From JBBSGA01 sp038254585 (GTDB lineage: Bacteria > Chloroflexota > Chloroflexia > Chloroflexales > Kallotenuaceae): 24,286 nt of DNA. Within the stretch, counting starts at the first letter, position 1. Each line of letters begins with the position of its first letter. This document shows, in pieces, positions 5,817 to 13,329 of the stretch. The notes under the pieces were generated by a model that saw only the letters and a program-made list of their open reading frames with translations, was not told the origin of the DNA and ran no database searches. The translations under genes and the position numbers were made by a program. The stretch covers positions 1-24,286 of the forward strand of contig JBBSGA010000054.1 in the NCBI GenBank assembly GCA_038254585.1, written 5' to 3'.

Positions 5817-8636
5817 CTAGGCTATGACCGGCTCTGCCGTGCCCGCGAGGGTTCGCAGGACGTACTGGAGGATTCCACCATGGTGGTAGTAGGCGAGCTC
5901 TCCGGCGGAGTCGATGCGGGCGCGCGCCTGGAACTGGGTCTCGGTCCCATCCTCGCGTCGAGCGCGCACCGTGAGCATCTGTAAGGGCCGTAGATCCTCG
6001 ATGCCTTCGATGAAATAGCTCTCGAGGCCGTTCAGCGCGAGCTCTTCCCAGCCGTCGCCCGGCGAGAACTCGAGCGGCAGCACGCCCATGCCGATCAGAT
6101 TCGAGCGGTGAATCCGCTCGAAGCTCTCGGCGATCACGGCGCGCACGCCCAACAAAAAGGTGCCCTTAGCCGCCCAATCGCGCGAGCTGCCGGTTCCGTA
6201 TTCCTTGCCGGCCAGCACGACGAGTGGCGTTGCATCCTGAGCATAGCGCATAGCGGCATCGTAGATCGGCATCTGCTCGCCGGTCGGGAGATAGATCGTC
6301 ACACCGCCTTCGGTTCCGGGCGCGAGGAGGTTGCGCAGGCGGATGTTGGCAAACGTGCCGCGCATCATCACTTCGTGGTTGCCACGACGGGAGCCGTAGG
6401 AGTTGAAATCCCTGGGCTGGACGCCATGCTCGATCAGGTAGCGCCCCGCCGGGCTGTCCTTCGCAATATTCCCGGCCGGCGAAATATGGTCGGTCGTCAC
6501 GCTGTCGCCGAGCAGGGCAAGCACCCGCGCGCCTTCGATCGATTTCAAGGGCGGCGTCTCGCGTGTCATGCCCTCGAAGTAGGGCGGGTTCTGGATATAG
6601 GTCGAGCTGTCGTTCCAGGCGTAGAGATCGCCGCTCGGCACCGCGATCTTGTTCCACTGCTCGTTGCCGTCGAAAACGTTGCCGTACTGCTCGCGGAACA
6701 TATCGGCGCTGAGCGACGAGCCTAGAAGATCGCGGATCTCCTGGTCGCCCGGCCAAACGTCGGCCAGGTAGACGGGCTTGCCGTCCTTACCGACACCCAG
6801 CGGCTCATGCAGCAGATCGATGTCGACCGTGCCCGCCAGAGCATAGGCGACGACGAGCGGCGGCGATGCCAGGTAATTGGCACGCACGACCGGGTTAATC
6901 CGTCCCTCGAAGTTACGATTGCCGCTGAGCACGGCGCTGACGACCAGGTCGTGATCCTTGACTGCCGTCGCGATCACGTCGTCGACCGGGCCGCTGTTGC
7001 CGATACAGGTTGTGCAGCCGTAGCCGACGACGTTGAAGTGCAGCTGCTCCAGCGCGGGCAGCAATTCGGCCCTCTTCAAGTACTCGGTCACCACGCGGGA
7101 GCCGGGAGCAAGACTCGTCTTGACGTGCGGCGAGACCGACAGTCCCCGCTCCACTGCCTTCTTGGCGACGAGTCCGGCCGCGATCATCACCGACGGATTC
7201 GAGGTATTGGTGCACGAGGTAATCGCGGCGATGACCGTCGAGCCATGCGTGATCGTGACCTCGGTCCCGTCGACCTGGACCGGCACCTGGTCCTCCGGGT
7301 AGAGGTTGTGGCGGTGCGGATGCGGCTCGTCCTCCACGTCGGCGGGCGGCGTGCCGCCCTCGCCGGCCCACCGCAAGTAGCCCCGGCCCGGCGCGCCGGC
7401 CGGCGCGACAACCTCCCGGTTGAAGGTTGTCTTAAGCGCGGTCCAGAAGGACTCCTTCATCGAGCGCAGAGGCACACGATCCTGCGGGCGCCGCGGTCCC
7501 GCCAGGCTGGGCTCGACAGTACCAAGATCAAGCTCGAGCAGCGTATTGAAGGTCGGATCCGGCAGCTCGTCCGTGCGGAAGAGCCCCTGCTGCTTGCAGT
7601 AGGCCTCGACCAGCTGTACAAGCTCTTCGGGCCGGCCGGTGCCGCGCAGGTACTGCAGGGTTTCCTGATCCACCGGGAAGAAGCCACAGGTGGCCCCGTA
7701 CTCAGGGGCCATATTGGCGATCGTCGCGCGGTCGGGCAGGCTCAGCGTGCTCAGCCCGGCGCCGCAGAACTCGACAAACTTACCGACGACACCCTGGCGG
7801 CGCAGGAGCTCCGTGACGGCGAGCACGAGGTCGGTGGCAGTAGCGCCGGCGTTCAGCTTGCCGACGAGCCGTACGCCGACGACGGCCGGCGTGAGCATCG
7901 CCAGCGGCTGACCAAGCAGCACCGCCTCGGCCTCGATGCCGCCGACGCCCCATCCCAGGACGCCCAGGCCGTTGATCATCGTCGTATGGCTGTCAGTACC
8001 GACCAGGCTATCCGGCATCGCAATCACCTCGCCGTCGACCTCACGGGTTGCGACGACAGTCGCGAGGTATTCGAGATTCACCTGGTGCACGATACCCGTC
8101 GCGGGCGGCACGACGTTGAAATTATCAAAGGCCTGCTGCCCCCAACGCAGAAACTCATAGCGCTCGCCGTTGCGCTCGAATTCGAACTGGGCGTTGATCC
8201 GCAGCGCCTGGTTGGTGCCAAATGCGTCGACCTGCACCGAGTGGTCGATGACCAAGTGCGCGGGCGAAAGGGGATTGATCTTCGAAGGATCGCCGCCGAG
8301 CTTCTGCATCGCATTGCGCATCGCCGCGAGGTCGACGACGGCCGGCACGCCGGTGAAGTCTTGTAGAAGCACACGTGCGGGCTTGAACTGGACTTCGCGC
8401 CCGCCTGCACTGTCAGGCGTCCAGCGTGCCAGCGCCTGAACATCTTCAGGTGAAGTAAAGCCGTCGCCACTGTTTCGGAGGAGCGCTTCGAGGACAACCT
8501 TAATCGAGAAAGGAAGGCGCGCCAGATCCGTGACACCCTGCTCTTCTAGGCTATCGAGGCGATAAATCCTATACTTACGCTCACCCACCACCAACTCGGC
8601 ACGGGCGCCAAAGGGATCGTTAACCTGATCCTGCAT
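5817..8636 (-). CDS. acnA: Aconitate hydratase A
   Basis: Isomerises citrate to isocitrate through cis-aconitate in the TCA cycle; cytoplasmic [4Fe-4S] enzyme. It is 939 aa from ATG 8636 (MQDQVNDPFGARAEL), the usual length for the AcnA/IRP group. The three cluster ligands are in place: C475 in ITSCTNTSNPS, and C541 and C544 in GYGCTTCIGNSGP. Other family signatures are IDHSVQVD, GTDSHTTMINGLGVLGWGVGG and, in the C-terminal swivel domain, GSSRDWAAKGTFLLGVRAVI followed by ESFERIHRSNLIGMGVLPLE. A weak GGAAAGG lies about ten bases before this ATG; an in-frame upstream start at 8678 is less likely. The gene is monocistronic, with its own promoter and terminator. Confidence 0.97.
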   Translation of the reverse strand: MQDQVNDPFGARAELVVGERKYRIYRLDSLEEQGVTDLARLPFSIKVVLEALLRNSGDGFTSPEDVQALARWTPDSAGGREVQFKPARVLLQDFTGVPAVVDLAAMRNAMQKLGGDPSKINPLSPAHLVIDHSVQVDAFGTNQALRINAQFEFERNGERYEFLRWGQQAFDNFNVVPPATGIVHQVNLEYLATVVATREVDGEVIAMPDSLVGTDSHTTMINGLGVLGWGVGGIEAEAVLLGQPLAMLTPAVVGVRLVGKLNAGATATDLVLAVTELLRRQGVVGKFVEFCGAGLSTLSLPDRATIANMAPEYGATCGFFPVDQETLQYLRGTGRPEELVQLVEAYCKQQGLFRTDELPDPTFNTLLELDLGTVEPSLAGPRRPQDRVPLRSMKESFWTALKTTFNREVVAPAGAPGRGYLRWAGEGGTPPADVEDEPHPHRHNLYPEDQVPVQVDGTEVTITHGSTVIAAITSCTNTSNPSVMIAAGLVAKKAVERGLSVSPHVKTSLAPGSRVVTEYLKRAELLPALEQLHFNVVGYGCTTCIGNSGPVDDVIATAVKDHDLVVSAVLSGNRNFEGRINPVVRANYLASPPLVVAYALAGTVDIDLLHEPLGVGKDGKPVYLADVWPGDQEIRDLLGSSLSADMFREQYGNVFDGNEQWNKIAVPSGDLYAWNDSSTYIQNPPYFEGMTRETPPLKSIEGARVLALLGDSVTTDHISPAGNIAKDSPAGRYLIEHGVQPRDFNSYGSRRGNHEVMMRGTFANIRLRNLLAPGTEGGVTIYLPTGEQMPIYDAAMRYAQDATPLVVLAGKEYGTGSSRDWAAKGTFLLGVRAVIAESFERIHRSNLIGMGVLPLEFSPGDGWEELALNGLESYFIEGIEDLRPLQMLTVRARREDGTETQFQARARIDSAGELAYYHHGGILQYVLRTLAGTAEPVIA

Positions 8637-8658
8637 GACCACTGACCTTTCCGCGAGG

Positions 8659-8676
8659 GGCCGGCTACGGCCGGCC
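8659..8676. other. Hairpin in the acnA 5' leader
   Basis: GGCCGGC (8659-8665) pairs with GCCGGCC (8670-8676) around a 4-base loop. It sits in the ~50-base untranslated leader of acnA, between the -10 element and the ribosome-binding site. Seven G/C pairs would be stable in RNA. It may affect mRNA stability or translation; no known riboswitch or iron-responsive element is recognised. Confidence 0.4.
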
Positions 8677-8692
8677 AATCATTGCTGATCGC

Positions 8693-8701
8693 ATTATAGC
8701 A
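8693..8701 (-). promoter_or_regulatory. Extended -10 promoter of acnA
   Basis: The minus strand reads TGCTATAAT, a perfect -10 hexamer (8698-8693) with the TGn extension. The -35 region at the right distance is poor (AGTAAT), as usual for extended -10 promoters. The predicted start point is about 8686, giving a ~50-base leader for acnA. Confidence 0.6.
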
Positions 8702-8755
8702 AGCCACCTTACGCGATTACTAGCCCAGTAGGTGAATAGGAATCATAGGCCCGCT

Positions 8756-9286
8756 CTATGGTGCGTCGCGTTTCGACGCCGCACCCGATGCTACCACCGG
8801 GGATGAAGAGCTTGCAGCCTTGCCGGGCGACCTCTCCGGCGCTTCCTCTGTAGCTTCTTCCTCGCGACCCTGTTCCGGGTAGAGATCGGCGACGAACAGG
8901 ATCGCGGCCACGGCGATCCCCACGATCAGGCCGAGCCACCAGAACCCGGTGCCCGCCGCCAGCCCGATCGCTCCCGTGATCCAGATCGCCGCGGCCGTTT
9001 TGATGCCACGGACATCCGTGCCACCTTTGAAGATGACGGCGCCACCTAAGAAGCCGATGCCCTGCATCAACCCCTGGAGCGTCCTGCTCACCGCGGCCGG
9101 GTCCTTGATCGCCTCGTGCTTCGCCAGCATCATGAAGGTAGCGCTCCCGATGGCTACAAGCATCATGCCACTAATTCCAATCGCTTTGTGGGCCAGGCGG
9201 CGCTCATAGCCGATCATGCCCCCGATCACTCCGGCGAGCGCCAGCCGGAGTAAAATGAGCTCGTAGGTCATTCCCGGTTCGTTCAT
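8756..9286 (-). CDS. MgtC/SapB family membrane protein
   Basis: Inner-membrane protein of the MgtC/SapB/YhiD family, 176 aa. The conserved N-terminal membrane domain is complete: RLALAGVIGGMIGYERR, GISGMMLVAIGSATFMML, LMQGIGFLGGAVIFKGG, and DVRGIKTAAAIWITGAIGLA before AAGTGFWWLGLIVGIAVAA. The cytoplasmic tail is short, acidic and serine-rich rather than the ACT-like domain of Salmonella MgtC. It is therefore the short SapB-like form, whose role (linked in other bacteria to magnesium limitation or ATP synthase control) is not settled. ATG 9286 and ATG 9271 are both possible starts; neither has a strong ribosome-binding site. It lies 119 bp upstream of acnA on the same strand. Confidence 0.88.
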   Translation of the reverse strand: MNEPGMTYELILLRLALAGVIGGMIGYERRLAHKAIGISGMMLVAIGSATFMMLAKHEAIKDPAAVSRTLQGLMQGIGFLGGAVIFKGGTDVRGIKTAAAIWITGAIGLAAGTGFWWLGLIVGIAVAAILFVADLYPEQGREEEATEEAPERSPGKAASSSSPVVASGAASKRDAP

Positions 9287-9450
9287 ACCGCACCCCCGAC
9301 GAAGAAGCCGGCAGCCAGGAGCTAGGTGCGCGCGTGCTCCCTGCCGGCGACCGGCTGTCGACTGACAAGATCCGATCTAGCAGAGTACAGGCCACTGCTT
9401 GGCGGCTGCCGCGCGCCTTTTGCTATACTCGCCCCTCGCTCCGGCACTCG

Positions 9451-9591
9451 ATCGTATACCTTTCCGGCGAGGAGAGCACTCGGTCGATCTATGTCGTCAA
9501 CGACGCACATGCGCCGGTGGACCACCTGCTCACGGCGCGGGTGGTCGACAGAGACGGGATGATGCATACGAGCGCGGAGACCTTTAGAGCT
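9451..9591 (+). pseudogene. Possible remnant of a glycoside hydrolase family 2 (beta-mannosidase-like) protein
   Basis: The plus-strand frame from 9451 reads IVYLSGEESTRSIYVVNDAH, then APVDHLLTARVVDRDGMMH. The order 'YVVND-x-PV-x-L-x-ARVVD-DG' resembles an immunoglobulin-like strand pair in beta-mannosidase/GH2 enzymes. There is no start codon with a ribosome-binding site in that frame, and the match fades where the next minus-strand gene ends. An extended -10 sequence (TGCTATACT, 9421-9429) lies just before it. Recognition rests on pattern memory over about 40 residues, so chance is possible. The rest of the 9287-9589 gap shows no gene. Confidence 0.25.
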
Positions 9592-10384
9592 ATTTGTCGG
9601 CCGCTGTTCGTAAGCCTCGCGCTAGACGTGCAGGTGCCTCGGGGTCACCCCAGCGCGCGGCGTCAACCATAATCGCCGTGGCACCGGCCTCAAGAGCAAA
9701 GCGGGCAAGCTCTTCCGTGGCGATACCACCAAGCGCGACGAGCGGAACCTCCGTCACTGCGCGTAGCTCAAGCAGCGCCTGGAGCATCAAGGGAAAGACG
9801 GCCGGCCCGAGGAGGTAGCCCTCAACCGGGTCGAGCGACCCGAACGCGGCGCGGGGCGGCGCTGCGACGACGACTGCATCCGCTCCCGCGGCCACCGTCT
9901 TCAGCGCAGACTCTTGCAGATTCGTATCCCTCGAAAGCAGCGCGATCAGCGGCCGCGGGGTTTGCCGCCGCGTGAAGGACACGACCTGCGCCACGTCCGC
10001 CTCGGGCGTCAACAGCAGCCCTGCAACGCCTTCGACATTTTCCAAGGCTGCTGCCATCTCAGCACACTCTGCCGCGTCGCCCTGCAGGCAGACCAGGATC
10101 GGAACAGGAGAGCGTTCCCACCGCCGACCTTCTTCCTTGAGCAGCGAGCGCAATCCGATCGAGGGCAGTTCCGAGACGATCAGACCGGCCGGAGTCGCCG
10201 CGAAGCGCGGTGGTGCTCCGCGCCGTGTATGAAGCGTCGCCGTGCGCGTCACGATAACGCCGGGCAGGTCCGTCTGGAAGTCCCGCAGCGCACAGCCGGG
10301 CGCGACGATCACAGGAGATTCGAGCAGCAGACTGTAGGGGTTTCCAGGGGCGAGATCGATCGGAGCCGCGGACCACTCGCTCAT
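9590..10384 (-). CDS. Dihydroorotate dehydrogenase-like TIM-barrel protein, probably catalytically altered
   Basis: 264 aa from ATG 10384. The N-terminus (IDLAPGNPYSLLLESPVIVA then PGCAL) and the C-terminal half (LLGPAVFPLMLQALLELRAV, VPLVALGGIATEELARFALE, AGATAIMVDAARWGDPEAP) align by eye with class 1 dihydroorotate dehydrogenases. The C-terminal part is the phosphate-binding end of the FMN site. The parts that make a DHODH work are not seen: the NxSCPN motif is replaced by LLLTPEAD, the lysine of VKLSPN by IALLSRD, and the INT strand by VAAP. It may bind FMN or another phosphate ligand with a different reaction, or none. A longer upstream reading to 10504 is rejected as arbitrary sequence. 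It is single-gene, with divergent neighbours. Confidence 0.6.
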   Translation of the reverse strand: MSEWSAAPIDLAPGNPYSLLLESPVIVAPGCALRDFQTDLPGVIVTRTATLHTRRGAPPRFAATPAGLIVSELPSIGLRSLLKEEGRRWERSPVPILVCLQGDAAECAEMAAALENVEGVAGLLLTPEADVAQVVSFTRRQTPRPLIALLSRDTNLQESALKTVAAGADAVVVAAPPRAAFGSLDPVEGYLLGPAVFPLMLQALLELRAVTEVPLVALGGIATEELARFALEAGATAIMVDAARWGDPEAPARLARGLRTAADK

Positions 10385-10514
10385 ATGCGAACCTGCTCCC
10401 AGCGATTGCCCCGGAAACGCCACCAGGAGAGCAGACCCTGCAGCGCGAGATCGCAGCTCATCGCAGCACGCCTGAGAAGACAAAGTTTTGTCCCACCAAA
10501 CCACACGTATCGAA

Positions 10515-10532
10515 ATAGAAAATATGTTCTAT
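10515..10532. promoter_or_regulatory. Operator-like inverted repeat upstream of the DHODH-like gene
   Basis: ATAGAA (10515-10520) and TTCTAT (10527-10532) form a perfect inverted repeat around six bases, in an AT-rich island (about 10500-10620) within a GC-rich genome. The position, ~130 bases before the minus-strand start, suits a regulator site or promoter region. No family is assigned. Elsewhere in the 10385-10953 gap I see two short overlapping open frames on opposite strands without supporting features, and a plus-strand -10 near 10904. Confidence 0.3.
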
Positions 10533-10903
10533 ACACTGCGATTACGGCTCACAGAATCCCTCATTTGTGTTGGTAAATAGGGGATATGTGGCATAGTGTG
10601 GGATATTATGGCATTTCAAGCGGGTATTTATTCCCAGGTAGTGAAACGTACGCCGCCAAGCAGGCGAGCGGGGCCGGTTATTAGAGACGTGGAGGGCCGA
10701 TCCATGGCGCCTATCCTGATAGCGCGCGCAGTATACCATGGGCCGCCACGCCGGACAGTGATGGTAGGGATAAGCGAGCGAGCACGTCGCGTGATCCGGA
10801 AGAAGTGATCGATCGCGGCCGATGGACCAGCCAACAGCCCTGTTCGCCGGCGTGCCAGCAGAAAGGATCGTTCGCGACCATTACGTCACCTCGAGAAAGC
10901 CGC

Positions 10904-10909
10904 TATAGT
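10904..10909 (+). promoter_or_regulatory. Candidate -10 element for the M48 protease operon
   Basis: TATAGT matches the -10 consensus at five of six bases and lies 44 bases before the ATG at 10954, placing the start point near 10916. The -35 region 17 bases upstream is weak. The gene has GGAG five bases before its ATG. Confidence 0.4.
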
Positions 10910-10953
10910 ATTCTCATTGTACGTGGCGACCGCAGCCAGCACTTGGAGTATCG

Positions 10954-12276
10954 ATGCGCTCCTTCCTTGTCGGCGGCGCGATTGTCCTGGTCATGCTCGG
11001 CTCGGCCATGCTGCTTGGGCCGCGAGAGCCTGCCCCGCCGCTCCCACCCTCCCTAGGCGGCACCGGAGAATGGCTCCCACGTGCCCAGCAGATCGACCGC
11101 CTGCGACTGCCGATCATGGTTGCCGGCCTCGCGCTGCCGCCGCTGGCGCTGTGGATTTTTGTCGCCACCGGCCGATCGGCCCGACTGAGGCGGCGGCTTG
11201 TCGAAGCCGGCGTGCGTAACCAGTGGCTGCTAGTCGGTCTTTTCAGTTTGATCCTCGGCGCGGGCCTTCTACTGCTCCAGCTGCCTTTGGACGCCGCGAG
11301 CTACCTCGTCCGCCGCGCATACGGCCTGTCGGCGGAGCCTGCCGTCGACTGGCTGCTGCGAGAGCTCGCGGAGGCCACCGTCGCGGGTCTGCCGCTGATA
11401 CTCGCCGTGGAGGGCCTCTACTGGCTCCTCAGGCGCTTTCCCGGACGTTGGTGGGTCTATGCAAGCCTTGGATATATGCTCTTCTCGTTCGCGGCCGTCT
11501 ATCTCCAGCCACTTCTCGTAACACCGCTCTTTTTCGACGAGCGACCGCTGGAAGATCCGGCGCTACGGGCACGCATTATGCAGATGGGTGCGCGCGTTGG
11601 CACACCTATCGAGGGTATCTACGTGATCGACGCAAGCAGGCAAGGCGCCGAGGGCAATGCCTACTTCACCGGCATCGGCGCAGCCACGCGCATCGTGCTC
11701 TACGACACGCTGTTGCGGGACTACTCCCCGGACGAGCTCCTGGCTATTCTGGGCCATGAGATGGGCCACTGGTACGCGCGCCATATCTGGAAAGGACTGC
11801 TCTTAAGCTGGATCGCCGCGCCGTTCGGGTTTTTCGCCGCGCAGAAGATCCTGCGTTGGTCGCTGCCCCGCTGGGGCATTCGCAGCCCCTTCGACATCGC
11901 CGGCCTGCCGTTTCTGCTCCTGCTGCTCAATTTGGTGCTGCTCGCCACCTTGCCGATCCAGAACTGGCAGTCGCGACGCTGGGAAGCCGAGGCCGACCGG
12001 TTTGCCGTGCGGACGACCGGCAATCCACAAGGACTTGCCCGCGCCCTCGCGCATCTGGCGCGCCAGAACCTCTCCGATCCGGCGCCGGCGCCGCTGCTCG
12101 AGGCACTCTTCGCCACGCATCCGGCGATCGGTCGCCGGATCGCGGCCCTGCCGGCCGGGCCTTCGGGCCTTGACGCCCCTATAGCGAAAGTGTATGATCC
12201 GTCTAGAGAAGTCTCACGGGCGGCAATGTCGCTAAATCTGGTGCAGACTGCTCTCACAGAAAGGCCGCGACCATGA
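10954..12276 (+). CDS. M48 family membrane metallopeptidase (Ste24/CAAX protease-like)
   Basis: Zinc endopeptidase of the inner membrane, 440 aa. The active-site motif HEMGH lies at residues 268-272 in AILGHEMGHWYARHIW, and the third zinc ligand region is EAEAD (344-348). Seven or so hydrophobic segments are spread from the N-terminus (FLVGGAIVLVMLGSAMLLG) to the region after HExxH. The middle part (YLQPLLVTPLFFDERPLEDP, ASRQGAEGNAYFTGIGAATR) is typical of the M48A group with the N-terminal M48_N domain. In eukaryotes such proteins cut prenylated peptides; bacterial relatives act in membrane protein quality control, so its substrate is unknown. Its stop overlaps the next start (ATGA, 12273-12276). 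Confidence 0.93.
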   Translation: MRSFLVGGAIVLVMLGSAMLLGPREPAPPLPPSLGGTGEWLPRAQQIDRLRLPIMVAGLALPPLALWIFVATGRSARLRRRLVEAGVRNQWLLVGLFSLILGAGLLLLQLPLDAASYLVRRAYGLSAEPAVDWLLRELAEATVAGLPLILAVEGLYWLLRRFPGRWWVYASLGYMLFSFAAVYLQPLLVTPLFFDERPLEDPALRARIMQMGARVGTPIEGIYVIDASRQGAEGNAYFTGIGAATRIVLYDTLLRDYSPDELLAILGHEMGHWYARHIWKGLLLSWIAAPFGFFAAQKILRWSLPRWGIRSPFDIAGLPFLLLLLNLVLLATLPIQNWQSRRWEAEADRFAVRTTGNPQGLARALAHLARQNLSDPAPAPLLEALFATHPAIGRRIAALPAGPSGLDAPIAKVYDPSREVSRAAMSLNLVQTALTERPRP

Positions 12277-12866
12277 TACGAGTAACGGTGGATAGTATTC
12301 GTGTCAGCCTCCTGACTCAGCAGCGTATGGTGATGCTCCGGGAGGCAGACAACCGGCGTCTCCTGCCCATCTGGATCGGGCCGGCTGAGGCGGAGGCTAT
12401 TGCTACGGCTCTGCAAGGGCATGAGCCGCCGCGGCCGATGACCCATGACCTTCTGAAAAACGTGATCGCGGAGCTTGGCGGCAAGGTGCAGCACATTGCG
12501 ATCACACAGCTTCAGGACAGCACTTATTACGCCCGGATCGTCGTGGAAATCCGGGGCGTGCGCAAGGAAATCGACTCTCGGTCGAGCGATGCTATCGCCC
12601 TGGGAGTCCGCTGCGATGTTCCGATCTACGTCGCCGAGCCGGTCTTCGAGCAGGCCGGCATGACGGGCGATGAAGAAGGTGAGGGTGAAGCAGAAGCCGA
12701 GGCAGATGAGGAGCAGGAGGCGCCTGCGCTGCCGTCGCCGCGACCATCACCGCGAGCAGAGCGTGACGAGCCCGAAGAACGAGACGTCAACGAAGAGTCG
12801 CTCTCGATCTTTCGCGATTTCATCAACAGCCTCGAGCAGCAAAAGCCGCCTGACGAAGCCAAATGA
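12273..12866 (+). CDS. Bifunctional nuclease family protein (DUF151) with acidic insert
   Basis: 197 aa. Residues 1-130 form the BFN/DUF151 domain: MIRVTVDSIRVSLLTQQRMV, NRRLLPIWIGPAEAEAIATA, PRPMTHDLLKNVIAELGGKV and EIDSRSSDAIALGVRCDVPI. The C-terminal SLSIFRDFINSLEQ helix is also family-typical. Between them is a ~45-residue insert rich in Glu and Ala, then Pro/Ser/Arg (about 131-175), longer than the usual short linker and likely disordered. Plant and Thermotoga relatives have been linked to nuclease activity or solved structurally, but the bacterial function is not established. It is translationally coupled to the M48 protease upstream and closed by a strong terminator, so the two form a two-gene operon. 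Confidence 0.88.
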   Translation: MIRVTVDSIRVSLLTQQRMVMLREADNRRLLPIWIGPAEAEAIATALQGHEPPRPMTHDLLKNVIAELGGKVQHIAITQLQDSTYYARIVVEIRGVRKEIDSRSSDAIALGVRCDVPIYVAEPVFEQAGMTGDEEGEGEAEAEADEEQEAPALPSPRPSPRAERDEPEERDVNEESLSIFRDFINSLEQQKPPDEAK

Positions 12867-12888
12867 CCACGACGAGCATCGTTTCGGA

Positions 12889-12922
12889 CAACGGTTGTCG
12901 GAGATGACAACCGTTGCTTTTT
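12889..12922 (+). terminator. Rho-independent terminator of the M48-BFN operon
   Basis: A perfect 11-bp stem pairs CAACGGTTGTC (12889-12899) with GACAACCGTTG (12906-12916) around a 6-base loop, followed by C and five T. It lies 23 bases past the stop codon and insulates the DnaA-box region downstream from transcription. Confidence 0.9.
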
Positions 12923-12943
12923 GCTCGCTAGGAAGTCGATCGA

Positions 12944-13126
12944 TTTTCCACAGCGCGTACTAGTGTGGATAACCGGCGCATAGATGTGGATAACTGCTAC
13001 ATTATGTGGATAACCACGATGGTGAGTCGTGAGTCATCTGGGGAAAACGACAAGGTCTCGTGGACAAGTTATCCCGCCGACTGCCGAGCAAACGCAACCT
13101 GTGGATATTGTGGCTGCTTATCCCCA
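12944..13126. other. DnaA-box cluster: candidate replication origin or DnaA-binding locus
   Basis: Within 183 bases I count four nonamers fitting TT(A/T)TNCACA: TTTTCCACA at 12944-12952, and TGTGGATAA (reverse orientation) at 12964-12972, 12985-12993 and 13005-13013. The last three are spaced 21 and 20 bp, near two helical turns, all facing the same way. One-mismatch boxes are at 13039-13047 (TGGGGAAAA), 13100-13108 (TGTGGATAT) and 13118-13126 (TTATCCCCA). Two-mismatch sites are at 13059-13067 and 13172-13180. No dnaA, dnaN, gyrB, rpmH or parAB is nearby. All genes left of 10.4 kb run leftward and most from 10.95 to 19.6 kb run rightward, as near an origin. A moderately AT-rich stretch follows at 13141-13215. 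A datA-like DnaA reservoir or a DnaA-regulated promoter remains possible. Confidence 0.7.
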
Positions 13127-13269
13127 ATGCTTGACTCGGGATGTACATCCTTGCGAAGCCTTTAAACGTACTTATCAACGTATCCCCACCTCCTACGGTT
13201 AATACCTTCCGTTAAGAAGGATTGGAAGGAGAGGAATGGGGACAATCTGGTACAAGCGGTGGCGCACCG

Positions 13270-13279
13270 GTTGCTATAG
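13270..13279 (+). promoter_or_regulatory. Candidate extended -10 promoter for the methyltransferase-like gene
   Basis: TTGCTATAGA gives TGn followed by TATAGA, about 50 bases before the ATG at 13330. No convincing -35 is seen. The intergenic stretch 13127-13269 otherwise holds weak DnaA-like sites and no open frame of note. Confidence 0.35.
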
Positions 13280-13329
13280 ATTGATCCGGGAGTTGAGGAA
13301 CCGCCCGGTGGCGATCAGGGAGTCTTATA

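Noticed and set aside
6807..8366. A 519-codon open frame on the plus strand opposite acnA
   Set aside because: It is antisense to a clear aconitase gene, arginine/histidine-rich and without domain signatures; such frames are common in GC-rich coding DNA.
10596..10834. Two overlapping ~70-codon frames on opposite strands in the divergent gap
   Set aside because: Neither has a ribosome-binding site or recognisable features, and each is the mirror of the other.
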